Below, piece after piece: positions 8,882-20,372 of a stretch of 64,000 bases of DNA. The notes beneath the pieces are model-generated. The model was not told where the DNA came from, did no database searches, and worked only from the letters and a program-made list of their open reading frames with translations. The DNA comes from Hypericum androsaemum (Eukaryota; Streptophyta; Magnoliopsida; Malpighiales; Hypericaceae): NCBI GenBank assembly GCA_963995505.1, contig OZ023184.1, forward strand, positions 13,718,308 through 13,782,307, in the 5' to 3' direction. Position 1 is the stretch's first letter. Every line of letters starts with the position of its first letter. The translations under genes and the position numbers were made by a program.

Positions 8882-10817
8882 TCATCTCCCAGTGAGCCGC
8901 GAAAAGGGAGCCAATTGGCTACCAGTAAGAGATGAATCCTTGTCCTTGAACGAAGGAGGCAATGCAGGCCACACGAATCGAGGCCTCTCATTAGGTACAT
9001 CAGGTGGTGGTGCCTCTCCCTTAAGAACCTGGTGGACAACCTTCATGGAAGGCCTATTGTTCGGATTTGGATGGCAGCAAGCCAGCCCCAGGACAAGCAA
9101 ACGCTCCATATCTTCCTTCTCGAAATCCCCTTTCAACCTCGGATCAGCAGCATCGACGATCGCCCCGCTCCTGTGCAGCTCCCAAACCCAATTCACAATA
9201 TTGCTGCTTCCTTCCTCAGATTGGCCTACAGGCTTCCTTCCACAGGCTACTTCCAAGACAAGGATACCGAAAGCATAAACATCGGTCCCGACCGTCGCCT
9301 TTCCTTCAAACAGAAACTCAGGAGCCATGTAACCAGGTGTCCCTGCAAGTACTTCTGTGCTGTGGTGAGTCTGCTCCTTCTGCTTGATGGTTCGAGCCAG
9401 CCCGAAATCCCCTAGCCTGGCATCGAATTCGCAGTCCAACATGATGTTGCTCGCCTTGATGTCGCGGTGAAGCACCGTCTTCTCGCACCCGTTGTGCAGA
9501 TATTCCACCGCCTGAGCCACTCCGGACACTATATTGACCCGTTTCTTCCAGCTCAGGGTCTCCGCCGTAGCATCAGAATTTTCGTCGGCGAATATAAGCT
9601 TCTCAAGGCTCCCATTCGGCATGCACTCGTAAACGATCAGGAACTCGCTTCTCTCGTAGCACCATCCGATCAGCTTCACAAGGTTCCTGTGATGAAGGTT
9701 CCCAATTGTGGTCACTTCAGCTATGAACTCCTGCTTGCCTTGAGCCTTGTCCTTGCGGATCCTCTTCACTGCAACTTCCTTATCTCCCAGGGTTCCCTTG
9801 TAGACCGTCCCGAACCCGCCCCTTCCGAGCTGGTTCTTGGGGCTGAAATTGCCTGTTGCCTTCCTGAGTTCCTTGAGCTTGAATCTGGTTGGCGCAGTCG
9901 ACGATCCGTTGATCTCGTCCTCGATGCTCGGATAAGCTTCCAAGTCCATCCTCCTCGACCTTCTCCTCCAGCACATGAAAGCCACACCAAACGCAGCAAC
10001 CAGAAGGACAAGCCCTGCCGATACCGCAACCCAAAAGGTCACATTTCCATCACTACTTGTCATGTCAATACCATTAAAACTCCATGATTTTACACAGTTC
10101 AGCTCCGTGTAGTTGCTCGTGGACCCCGAAAACCCGACATAGACCTTCTCCGGAAGGTAATCTGACAGATCAATAGGCACGGAAAGGACAGGATTCGCCA
10201 AGTCCTGGTCTACAAAAACACTCAAATTCTTCCCATCGTATTGGACAGTAACAGGAACATCATCTCCTGAAGAGAGATTAACGTTTAACGGGACTTGCTT
10301 TATTGAATACACACTATTAACATCCAGCCCCACATGGTTATCGTCCAAATCTTCCGGGTAGCTCTTCCTCGTGTCGAACTCGATGGCCACGGTATTGGCC
10401 TGGGAGCTCCCGTTGAGCTTCGGGCTCACAATTCCAAGCCATTGCCCAGAGCTGTTCTCAGGAACCGAGTGGTTCCCGGTTATTATAAACGCCAACCCTT
10501 CACCACCAGGGTTTGTGTTGCCCTGGATGTTGAGGACAAACGACGTTTTGAACTGCGCGTTGACACCTCTTCGGGTCCACAACCCGAGCCGCTCGCTGTA
10601 GAGGACACGTCCGGACAGGTTAGCGATACTGTCGTGCGAAAGATCGAGGGTCACCTGGATGGCATCCTTAGCGATATTGGAGGTGTTTTCATATGAGTTT
10701 GGACCCATCTGATTCCTGGAATTTTGAGAAGCTGAATTCAAGACATTGGGTCTGAGTTAGAGCAGCACCTAGGAGTGCAACTAGGAACAATAACCTCGTT
10801 TTGTGAGGAGAAGACAT
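8882..10817 (-). pseudogene. Second L-type LecRK, frameshifted after signal peptide
   Basis: A close paralogue of the gene at 2137-4083. The homologous ATG is at 10817, followed by signal peptide MSSPHKTRLLFLVALLGAAL and the start of the lectin domain. A net 5-nt deletion near 10690 then puts a TGA at 10689-10691 after 42 codons. The remaining 8882-10741 frame is open for 619 codons, with complete lectin core, membrane helix and kinase (GRGGFGTVYKG, VAVKR, HRDIKASN, DFG, APE). A downstream ATG at 10741 would give an intracellular-start protein lacking the signal peptide, which could not become a surface receptor in the normal way. I therefore call it a recent pseudogene. An undetected upstream exon or an assembly indel would change that. 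Confidence 0.8.
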
Positions 10818-11221
10818 TAAAGTGGTCTTGTAGGATCAAAGGTTAGGATGCTTATTTGTTGGTTGGTTTTTTTTTTATTATGAGCAGCTACCTACCTTAA
10901 TAAATAGCTACATGAATCTTTCAATTATACCCGATTTAGGTAATTTCCTTGCATTTTCTTCTCCTGCTGTGGACGTGACTTTGTGTGTTTGATTTATTTT
11001 AATCTGGAAGATTGGAAAAGTTTTTGCCCCAGAGCTGAGAACGCGTACTAAATAATATATTCTAAATGTTGAACTAATGTATTTGATATTATTTTTTTAT
11101 AGATAGACGAGAATGTGGATGAGGAGTTTTGAATTATGGCAGTCTCCCTTCTAATTCTAAACAAGGATCTTGACCTATGATGTTGCTTGCTTGTTAAGGA
11201 GTCATATGAATAGGACTGGAG

Positions 11222-11716
11222 TAGACCTAACCACAGTTTGAATTTGGACGAATTCGAATCGAATTCATCAAAATATTAAACCATATTCAATTCTTCACAA
11301 GACGAATTTCTACGAATTATGAATTTTCGAATTCGAATCGAATTTGAATCAAATTATAATCGAATTTGAATCGAATTATAATCGAATTATAACCGAATTA
11401 TAATTGAATTATAACCGAATTTTTCCCTCTCAAATCCCCCCATTTTATTTGAAATTTTTAACATATATTATTATTATATGTACATGAATTTGAATCGAAT
11501 TTAACACAAATTTAACTCGAATCAAAATTTTGAATCAAATTCGAATTAAATTCGCCGGTTTTGCGAATTATAAATATCTTGAACCGTATTCAATTCGTTT
11601 TATGACGAATTCGAATCGAATTTTTTACGAATCGAATTATTGAAGAATCGAATCGAATTTTTAACGAATCGAATCGAATCGAATCACGAATCAGATTCAA
11701 TTCATGGCCAGGTCTA
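11222..11716. mobile_element. hAT-type MITE, 495 bp, 8-bp target duplication
   Basis: The ends are short imperfect inverted repeats (left TAGACCTAACCACAG, right read inward TAGACCTGGCCATG), flanked by perfect 8-bp duplications GACTGGAG at 11214-11221 and 11717-11724, diagnostic of hAT. The interior is packed with GAATC/GAATT motifs in both orientations, typical subterminal transposase-binding repeats. It has no coding capacity. The left end is the same family as the hAT relic at 58488, a plausible transposase source. Confidence 0.88.
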
Positions 11717-11724
11717 GACTGGAG

Positions 11725-12934
11725 CTTCATCTCGCTCTTTTAAACGAGAATTAGAGGGAAAAAAATGTAAATATTGGAATAATTAAATGATAAATTGGTA
11801 TTCAGATGTTGGGTCCCATAGATAAATAGGCTATATACAAGCTTTATATTATGCTTTGTCAAAAGTCAATGAACTACTACACACATTTTTCTATTTATAG
11901 GATGTAAATCTAATGTGTAAAAAGTATCCAAAATTTGAGTTCAATCGTTCTAGCATGTTTAAAATTTGGTCTCAAATTTTAACAACATATGTATATTGCA
12001 TATATATCCAAAATTTTATTAATTTTCATGCACCAAACTTTATTATATACCTGACTTCCAATTATTGGAGAAAAAACGTTGGGTATGCGTGACTTGTTAG
12101 TTAAAGTAACATTCATTATGGAATTAAAAATGTTTTGAGTTTCTACTTTTCATCCTTATGTGGATTGATTTTGCACATTCAACTTTAGAGTCGTGGGATA
12201 TATTTTATGAATATGTAGCAATAATATATTCAATAAGTTAATCATAAGAACAAAAGACACATGCACGTGATAGTAATATGGAAAAGTATGTTGCACGATT
12301 TTATTTTGGATTAAGGTATCAAACTCAATTAAACACATTTTTGGGTATCATGGTTGTACGTGCTGATATGAAGTATGATTACTGTATTTCTCCCTCTCAT
12401 ATTTTACGCTTACAAGTAAAATGAATTTATTACTCCAGTAGCCCGCCAACATCAATCAAAGGTTCCGTAAAAAAAAAACATCAATCAAAGCTGTTTGATC
12501 CCCTTGATTGACGGCTTCAGTTGGATATTTTGGTAGTCCTCTTAGATATTTTAATTTTTGGATGCTTGTTTCGGTGAGTACTTGTACCAAGCAACTTGGG
12601 TTTGGGACCTTGCTGACTGCTCTTCAAGGGAGTTAGATTGTGTTTGTGAAGTGGTTGCTATTTTGATAGATTTTATCTAGTTCTCTTCGTATAATTATTC
12701 GGATATAACTTTGGAGTACCGAAGAGTAATACAATTTTACTTATTCAAAAAAAATCTATTACTCCAGTATTAAGATCTGAAGGTATGCTTGAGTTGAATT
12801 TAAGTTATAGAGAAAGTCGAGCTTTAAAAACTTGTTACAAGTATTTTCTCACATTTCAAATATTTTGTCATGCTCGAACATGGATTAGTTGATATATCAG
12901 GTATCTGAATATCAGGTAGTTAAAAAAAAATTGA
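11725..12934. other. Intergenic, duplicated non-coding DNA
   Basis: No gene is seen. About 12050-12380 is a duplicate of 13550-13700 plus 14195-14400, and so preserves the uninterrupted target of the MITE at 13708-14194. Confidence 0.5.
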
Positions 12935-13130
12935 GACGTGATCAGCTTGGAAAAATGTTGGTAATTTATGAGCAGCTACTTGAATAATAGCTACCTGAAT
13001 AATACCAAGTTAACAGGAAAGGTCAACGTTTTTTTAGGAACGGAAATGTCAAATTTAATTATGACTTGGCTTGGATTTAGGTGATTTCCTTGCATTTTCT
13101 TCTCGTGCTGTGAATGCGACTTTTTTCTAC
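12935..13130 (-). other. LecRK promoter remnant without gene
   Basis: The phrases GTGATCAGCTTGGAAAAA, TATGAGCAGCTACTTGAATA and CTTGCATTTTCTTCTCGTGC match, in order, the 5' flank of the LecRK genes (4140-4290). No coding sequence follows on the gene side. It marks a LecRK copy that was deleted. Confidence 0.55.
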
Positions 13131-13319
13131 ATTTGGCTTGCACCGAGATCTTGTTCTTATTTTGTTAGTTTTATTATTTAGGGATCTTGATTATTTAGGA
13201 TTTTTGATGTTAGTTGTCTGGTTTGATGTTCTTAGTGTTCCTGGATTTTTGTTAATTTGATCTTGTTCTTGGTTGGTGTTCATGGTGTTCAATAGGTTGA
13301 AGAAGATAATTTTTTTGTT

Positions 13320-13490
13320 TAAGGGCATTTTGGTCATTTCTATGATAAAAAATGACTGATGACGTCAGCGAGTGACCAGAGAAATTCTAAAACGAAACAC
13401 GAGGGACAACAATATGTATTTTGGAAACTTGGGGACCCGAGAGAAGAAAACTAAACTACAGGGATGTGAGCGTAATTTACCAAATCTTTT
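13320..13490. repeat. Solo MULE-like terminal repeat
   Basis: GGGCATTTTGGTCATTTC, GACGTCAG, GGGACCCGAGAG and GAGCGTAATTTACC follow the same order as the right ends of the MULEs at 39546-40680 and 46740-47783. No matching left end is apparent, so it is probably a truncated element. Confidence 0.4.
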
Positions 13491-13707
13491 GAGTTTCAAT
13501 TGTCTTGTATCGGCAACCATTGTACATCCAAATTTATTATAGTTTTCGTGAACTGAACTTTATTCCGTGCATTACCTCCAATTATTGGAGGAAAGATGTC
13601 GGATATTCGTGGCTTGTTAGTTGAAGTACATTCTACTACGGAATTGAAAATGTTTGAGCTTCTAAATTTCATTGTGAGGTGGAATGATTTTGCACATTAT
13701 ATTTTAG

Positions 13708-14194
13708 GGCTTTGGATTGGATACGGAGTGAAGAAAATGATTCCGAACGGTTTGGATTGAAAGGGACTGCACTGGCATACCCAGTTATGTGATACTGACA
13801 TGCCCTTTATGTGATACTGGCATGCCCCATTATATCATACTGGATAGTGTATTTTTCTGTGTTTGCGATATTGGCATGTTCCGTTGACGATCCTGGCCAG
13901 CATAGCTTTTTTCATTTTGGTCCCAATAGTTTTATATTTTTGCAAAAAAGCCCTAGCATGCCTAGTTATGTGATACCGGCATGCCCTTTATGTGATACTG
14001 GCATGCCCTGTTATGTCATACTGGCTAGTGTATTTTTCGTGTTTGCGATACTGGCATGTCCCGTTGAAGATACTAGTCCGCATGATTTTTTTCATTTTGG
14101 TCCTCGTAGTTTTGTATTTTTTGCAAAAAAGCTTCCGCGTGTCCTTCCCTCCAAACCGTTCGGAATGAGAGTATTCCGTACCCAATCCAGCCCC
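13708..14194. mobile_element. MULE-type MITE, 487 bp, 9-bp target duplication
   Basis: Inverted ends of about 45-50 bp share GGATTGG(A/G)TACGG and ATTCCGAACGGTTTGGA. They are flanked by perfect 9-bp duplications ATATTTTAG at 13699-13707 and 14195-14203. The duplicated locus at about 12180-12190 lacks the element. The interior is two tandem units of about 175 bp (with CTGGCATGCCC phrases), each ending in a TTTCATTTTGGTCC block. No coding capacity. Confidence 0.85.
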
Positions 14195-14650
14195 ATATTT
14201 TAGAGTTGTGGAATATATTTTATGGATATATATCTATAATATATTAACTAAATGTAATCATAAGGATACAAAAGGCACATGCACGTCATAGTAATATGGA
14301 AAAGTATCCATATTAATGCACAATTTTAAATTGAACTAAGGTATCAATCCCAATTACCTCGCAGTGGAGTATCCTGATTGCATGTACTGATATGGAAATT
14401 ATGATTAGTGCATTTCTCCTGTTCATATTTTTTTTGGTAACGTCTCCTGTCATATTTGAATTTTGGTTAAAGTGCACTTTATTATCATGTAGTTTCTTGC
14501 ACCACTTATTTGTTGTTCTAAATTTTTGGAATAGATGTCAAATTTTACTTGATTGACAATCAAAAAATATTTCATAACCTCAGTTACTTGAGTCATCTCA
14601 TGTATCATGGCACGTTATCCATATTTTTTCAAAAAAAAAAAAAAATATTT

Positions 14651-14700
14651 GCTTATCTCAATCAACCTTGGTGTAATTTGGGCATGTTGTCCTCTTGGAG

Positions 14701-14752
<52 letters not shown>

Positions 14753-14802
14753 CTCCAAGAGGACAACATGCCCAAATTACACCAAGGTTGATTGAGATAA
14801 GC
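14651..14802. repeat. Perfect 152-bp palindrome with (TA)n centre
   Basis: The left arm from 14651 (GCTTATCTCAATCAACC...) is matched base for base by the reverse complement of the right arm ending at 14802. The 52-bp unique arms flank a TA run of about 48 bp. Flanks do not pair and show no clear target duplication. It could be a foldback MITE, a hairpin-RNA source, or a mis-joined inverted read at a TA repeat. Confidence 0.9.
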
Positions 14803-15479
14803 AACTAGATAGAGCAGTTACATACTGAGAATCAAGAAGGGACATCATGGAGATAAGAAAAAATATCTAGACTTTCAAACAATTTACTTATGTCGGACCA
14901 TTGCACTCACTTAGACCACACACGAATAATACGGGAAAAAAACTTTTAAAAGATCAATTGGCTGGAGACAGAAAACAACACCTTTTCGATGGATCCATAT
15001 TTCCCAAAAATTGCAGCCAATAGAGTATACCACACTTTCCTCCCTGCCTTCCCAGTCATTAATCCCATCCAATCCTCAATGAAACCAAAGATATATCCAC
15101 GGCGAGAGTGGATTGAGTGGGGATTAAAAGAATGTTGTCCATAGGTGGGGACTAATATTTGGACCCTTAGATTAGATGGAATGCCCTAATAATTTAATCT
15201 AATGGTCAAAAACTATTGAAGGGTTTTTTAGTCTTTTTTAATGATTGAAATACCAATTCCTAGAGAAATTGGGGCGACTATTCATCTCTCCCATGTCTTC
15301 AAAATTTGTGGCGGCCTCCCAATCCATTTTTCCCTCTCTCCCCATTTTTTCTCCCTCACACTCTCTCTCTCTTCCAATCCTCCCCTCTCTCTCTCCCTCT
15401 CTATCTCCATTCCCGTCACCGGAACTGGACGGCCGGCGGAGGGTGACGAGCGGGCTTCGATCAGCGACCAAAAACTAAG

Positions 15480-15830
15480 GACGGTGGCCTGACAACCACC
15501 TGGAAGGTCGCCAGCGGGCAAACGGCACCAGATCTACGATCGACCTCGCCGGATCTACACCAGAACGAGTCATATCTTCCTCTCCGACTTTCCGGTCTCC
15601 CCCTTAGTCGGCCAGCAACTCATCATCGTTGACGAGTCCGGGACCGAGTCCATTGGCTGCTCCCCGCGCAGGCGCTGCTCGAGCGGCCCAAGGACTACGG
15701 CTTGGAGGATGTCTTCCTGCTCTAGGACGAGCTCTCCCCCTCCGGTGAGGTGGCACATCTTACGCTCGGCGAACGTGGTGACGTAAGCCTCGCACATCTG
15801 CTCCTTTGTGCACCTATTAAAGTTAACTCA
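15480..15830. other. GC-rich segment in the MULE, possibly captured host coding DNA
   Basis: A marked rise in GC against the surrounding AT-rich DNA, with a minus-strand open frame of 75 codons (15570-15797). GC-rich inserts inside MULE ends are typical of Pack-MULEs. I do not recognise a protein family in any frame. Confidence 0.35.
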
Positions 15831-16031
15831 AAAAATTTGTGTTGTTTGACTCTGTTATGTTCCAAGTTTAGGACTGTTAGGTTAATTCTCTACTACATGA
15901 GTAGCAAATGATTTGAGCGCTTTCCTCTTACTTCCAATTTGCAGATGACGGTGGTTTCAATGTCAACCTGAAAAGAGAGATGAAAGGTGCCTTATGAGTC
16001 CTCACTGGGTTCTCTATGCTTGATGCAGCTC

Positions 16032-17320
16032 CCTGATATTGGTTTTGTGATGTGGAGATATTAGTTTTGCGATGTATAGTTATTGGTTTTGCAATGTATA
16101 TATATTGGTTTTGCGTTGTGTAGATATTGGTTATGCGCTGTGGAGATATTAGTTTTGCGATGTATAGATATTGGTTATGCGATGTGGAGATATTGTTTAT
16201 GCGATGTAGAGATATTGGTTTTGCGATGTATAGTTATTGGTTTTGCGATGTGGAGATATTAATTTTCCGATGTGTAGATATTGGTTTTCCGATGTGTAGA
16301 TATTGGTTTTCCGATGTGGAGATATTGGTTTTGCGAATTAGAGATATTGGTTGTGCGATGTAGAGATATTGGTTTTGCGTTGTGCAGATATTGGTTATGC
16401 ACTGTGGAGATATTGGTTTTACGATTAGAGATATTGGTTATGCGATGTGTTGATATTGTTTATGCGATGTAGAGATATTGGTTTTGCGATGTATAGTTAT
16501 TGGTTTTGCGATGTGGCGATATTGGTTTTGCGATTTGGAGATATTGGTTTTGGGTTGTGGAGATATTGGTTTTGCGATTTGGAGATATTGGTTGTGCGAT
16601 GTAGAGATATTGGTTTTGCGTTGTGCAGATATTGGTTATGCGCTGTGGAGATATTGATTTTACGATTAGAGATATTTGGTTATGCGATGTGTTGATATTG
16701 TCTATGCGATGTAGAGATATTGGTTTTGCGATGTATAGTTATTGGTTTTCCGATGTGGCGATATTGGTTTTCCGATGTGTATATATTAGTTTTGGGTTGT
16801 GGAGATATTGGTTTTGCGAATTGGAGATATTGGTTGTGCGGTGTAGAGATATTGGTTTTGCGTTGTGCAGATATTGGTTATGCGCTGTGGAGATATTGGT
16901 TTTACGATTAGAGATATTGGTTATGTGATGTGTTGATATTGTTTATGCGATGTAGAGATATCGGTTTTGCAATGTATAGCTATTGGTTTTCCGATGTGGC
17001 GATATTGGTTTTGCGATTTGGAGATATTGGTTTTGGGTTGTGGAGATATTGGTTTTGCGATTTGGAGATATTTATTTTGCGATTTGGAGATATTTGTTTT
17101 GCGATTTGGAGATATTTGTTTTGCGATCGACATATATTCGTTTTACGATAAAGAGATATTGGTTTTGCGATGTACGCTCAGTGGTTTTGTAAAGTACAGA
17201 TATTGGTTTTGCGACGTGCATATATTAGTTTCGAACTATCGAGATATTGGTTTTATGATGTCCAGATATTGGTTTTTCTGTACAGATTTTGCTTTGGAGA
17301 TATTGGTTAATAAATAACAT
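16032..17320 (+). repeat. Minisatellite array, 22-bp unit, about 58 copies
   Basis: Direct tandem repeats with core GATATTGGTTTTGCGATG plus four variable bases, period 22. Variants (GCGATGTAG, GGGTTGTGG, CCGATGTGG) recur in a higher-order pattern of roughly 400 bp: the TTTTACGATTAGAGATA variant appears near 16415, 16655 and 16895. Because 22 is not a multiple of 3 and the unit lacks stops, all plus frames stay open and give a fake 22-residue periodic peptide (YWFCDVEILV...). It is not a protein gene. Confidence 0.93.
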
Positions 17321-18057
17321 GATGTTAACTATTGGACAATCTTAATTTCTTTAAATATATTACAAGTTCAAAAATAGTGTAGTGGTCGATTCAAATCTAT
17401 GTCCATGGGATTTATATCTTGTAGATATTAGTTTTGGGTTGTGGAGATATTGGTCTTGCCGTCTAATAATATGTTTAATAGCATGGCCAGGAAAAAAGTA
17501 GACGTCATCTGTTTTGGAAGTGTATCGAGCCTTTTCGGTATATGTCATACGACCAATTTCATAGTGGATTAAATTTCTTAGCAATTTTATATTTGAACTC
17601 AAGATATTATTATAAAGAATTTAAATTCCGCACCCGATTGGTTGCCTTCTTGGTGGCCTAATTCTGTTCGGTCTCCGAAAAGATATTATAAATCGACTAA
17701 TTTAAATTCGAAATGAATCAAAATTATTACAAGTTTTAATGCACTCGGATCATGGATCATCATAATAAACTAGAACGATCTGTCACAAGTTGATTCAACT
17801 GATCCGTGTCCAAATTCAAAGAATATTCTCAATCATTTGAGATAAAGAAGCCCAGGGACAACATATTTTTTTATCTGTAGAATTGTGTCGCTACTTAAAT
17901 GGCGATGAATAGATTACGATAGGATCTTCCCATGTTTTAGCAGGGGACATCGCCATCCAGACGGGCACAAGATCGTCAACGAACAAGATTGTAAAGGACC
18001 ACAGGTTTCCAACAAACACCCTTCTGTCTCTCTTTGAAATAAACGAATCATCTTCGT

Positions 18058-18735
18058 CGGAATATCAATACAGCGCCAAACCAATTTCAATACAACGCAA
18101 AACTAATATCAATACAACGTCAAACCAATATCAATACAGCGCCAAACCAATTTCAATACAACGCCAAACCAATAACAATACAACATAAACCAATATCACT
18201 ACATCGTCAAACCATTATCACTACATCGTCAAACCAATATCACTACAGCGTCAAACCAATATCAATACAATGCCAAACCAATATCAATACAACAGAAACC
18301 AATATCAATACAATAGAAACCAATATCACTACAGCGTCAAACCAATATCACTACATCGTCAAACCAATATCAATACAACAGAAACCAATATCAATACAAC
18401 AGAAACCAATATCACTACAGCGTCAAACCAATATCACTACAGCGTCAAACCAATATCACTATATCGTCAAACCAATATCAATACAACAGAAACCAATATC
18501 AATACAACAGAAACCAATATCACTACAGCGTCAAACCAATATCACTACATCGTCAAACTAATATCTCTACATCGTCAAACCAATATCAATACAACGTCAA
18601 ACCAATATCACTACATCGCAAAACCAATAGCACTACAGGCTAAAATCAATATCCCTGCGTATTAAAACCATGCAATTGAAGCTAAAAACCAATTTTGCTA
18701 CATCGTACATCTCAAAACAATTTCACTGCATCTTA
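18058..18735 (-). repeat. Inverted array of the same 22-bp minisatellite
   Basis: Units such as ACCAATATCAATACAACG and ACCAATATCACTACATCG are the reverse complement of the family at 16032-17320, with about 30 copies of period 21-22. Its variants differ from those of the first array, so the two arrays expanded independently after inversion, or have diverged. It decays towards 18735. Confidence 0.9.
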
Positions 18736-19419
18736 AAACCAATAACTTTAAAGTTCACAGATAACATGGAAACTAAATAATAAAAAATATAGATAAAGTA
18801 AAGGATCAACCGGGGGAGGTCAACGGTGACCAACTTCTCGGAGAACACCGGAAGCCTCCCAAAAAGAGCTTAAATTCGAGTTAGACCCTGGAGGCTGAAG
18901 CAACAAACCAGCGAAGGACGAAGGTGGCGGGAGACGGTCCATGAAGCACCAAACAACACCCTTCAACTCTGATCTAGACCAAATCCACCAGATCTGAAAA
19001 AAAGAGAAAATAAAATAAAAGGAGAAAAAGTTCGCAACTTTTGGGAAAAGAAGAGGAAGAATCCCGAAGGAGGAAGAAGAGGAGGAAGAAGAGAGGTAAG
19101 GAAGAATCCCGAAGGAGGAAGAATCCCATGGATTTTCGTTTTAGGAATTTTCGTTTAGGGAAAAAGTAGCTGCTAGGGTTTTTGATATTGGTGAAGAGTC
19201 CTCTTTACTGGAAGTTGAAGAGTCCTCCACATTTATTGGTGGTTATTGTTTACCTTTTTTGAAATTTTCATAATTTTTATTCCTGATATTATTACTATTA
19301 GTTTTCCAAAATTACCCTTAATAAATTTATTAATACCTAGATTGCCATCATCTCCTCTTTAGTCCCCAAACTTGGGGACTACCCTTGTCCCCATCAAATC
19401 CGCCCCCATCCACGGCAAC

Positions 19420-20052
19420 GCCAAGAAATGCCTAACTTTTCCAATAAAAAAAGAAAAAAAAAGAAGAAATGCCTAGCTTACTGACAAATAAGTGCTTGGA
19501 CGATTCAATATCATTATTACACAAACGACAATAAGAGCTCTACGCGTCAAGAAATCTAATGTGTAGAAGATTTACCCTTGTGTTGAACTTGTCCAATAAT
19601 GCCACCCAAAGAAAACACTCTACATTGAAGGGGACAAGACCCCACAAAGGTATATCCACGTAATTAATTTTATATGTATATAATGTCACATCGAGAGAAA
19701 AGAGAACAAACTCGGCAAAATTTTGATATAAATTTGGACTAACATGAGATTGCCAGTCTTCATACAGGAGGTCAATAATATGCCACATAGATAAAATAAT
19801 GATGTGATATGAAACACAAATAAAATTATTTGACGAGACATGACAAATATGATAATTCAAATAATCAGTGTTAATGTTTGCCACTTGATTGCAAATGAGA
19901 TAAAATTTCTAACACCTAATTACATAATTTAGAACCACAAGATAGTGGTGATGCGTCCAACCATCATATCACAAGCAATGTACTTCTAACACCATTTTAA
20001 ACTTGAATTTTATTTGTAAATTGAATTTATTACTCCAAGAATAACATCTAAA
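19420..20052. other. Intergenic, nothing recognised
   Basis: AT-rich DNA without a convincing gene. Confidence 0.4.
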
Positions 20053-20057
20053 GATAT

Positions 20058-20346
20058 TGTTAGAGATATCGAGAAATTGAACAGAAAAAATTTGTGGGCT
20101 TGTTTTCAGTTTAGTTCGGACTCTTGTTTTGACTCCTAATTTGACCTAAATAGATTACTTGATATACAAGAGTTTGCCTCTATATAAAGGTATGTTACAC
20201 AAGAACTTTTGTATGGCTTTGTGACTCGGATCCATCAATAAAAGATCTCCTTCCTCCCCGTGGACGTAGGCATTAGGCCGAACCACGTAATCTCTTGTGT
20301 CGTGTTCTTTGCACATTTTATTCTCGACGTTGCTGAATTCCTAACA
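20058..20346 (+). repeat. Left LTR of Copia-type copy 1
   Basis: 289 bp, TGTTAG...TAACA. Contains TATATAAAG (about 20180), a likely TATA box, and an AATAAAAGATC phrase near 20235 that could act in polyadenylation. Confidence 0.85.
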
Positions 20347-20372
20347 AGTGATATCATAGCTAAGGTTGGAGG

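Larger units (their letters stand above)
15104..19407. mobile_element. MULE, 4.3 kb, containing inverted 22-bp repeat arrays
   Basis: The element is flanked by perfect 9-bp duplications ATCCACGGC (15095-15103 and 19408-19416). Its ends are imperfect inverted repeats of about 50 bp: left GTGGATTGAGTGGGGA, right read inward GCGGATTTGATGGGGA, both continuing to TGGGGACTAA. Order inside: terminal region with CT-rich and GC-rich DNA (15240-15830), a plus-oriented array of 22-bp repeats (16032-17320), a unique centre (17320-18058), the same repeat inverted (18058-18735), then a purine-rich region (18830-19130). No transposase is recognised, so it is non-autonomous. The target duplication and ends support MULE; the internal arrays are unusual. 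Confidence 0.8.

Noticed and set aside
14549..14795. Open frames ending in alternating Tyr-Ile
   Set aside because: They are produced by the (TA)n centre of the palindrome.
14651..14802. microRNA precursor
   Set aside because: Arms are perfectly paired for over 50 bp with a TA-run loop, unlike a plant miRNA foldback; kept only as a palindrome.
16127..17317. Several overlapping open frames encoding YWFCDVEILV-type periodic peptides
   Set aside because: All frames are open because a 22-bp stop-free unit repeats; there is no start context or family resemblance.
18270..18665. 131-codon Asn/Tyr/Gln-rich open frame
   Set aside because: It is the translation of the inverted 22-bp array.
16032..18735. 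CRISPR-like regular short repeats
   Set aside because: Units are contiguous with no unique spacers, vary freely, and lie in a plant MULE, so this is a minisatellite.
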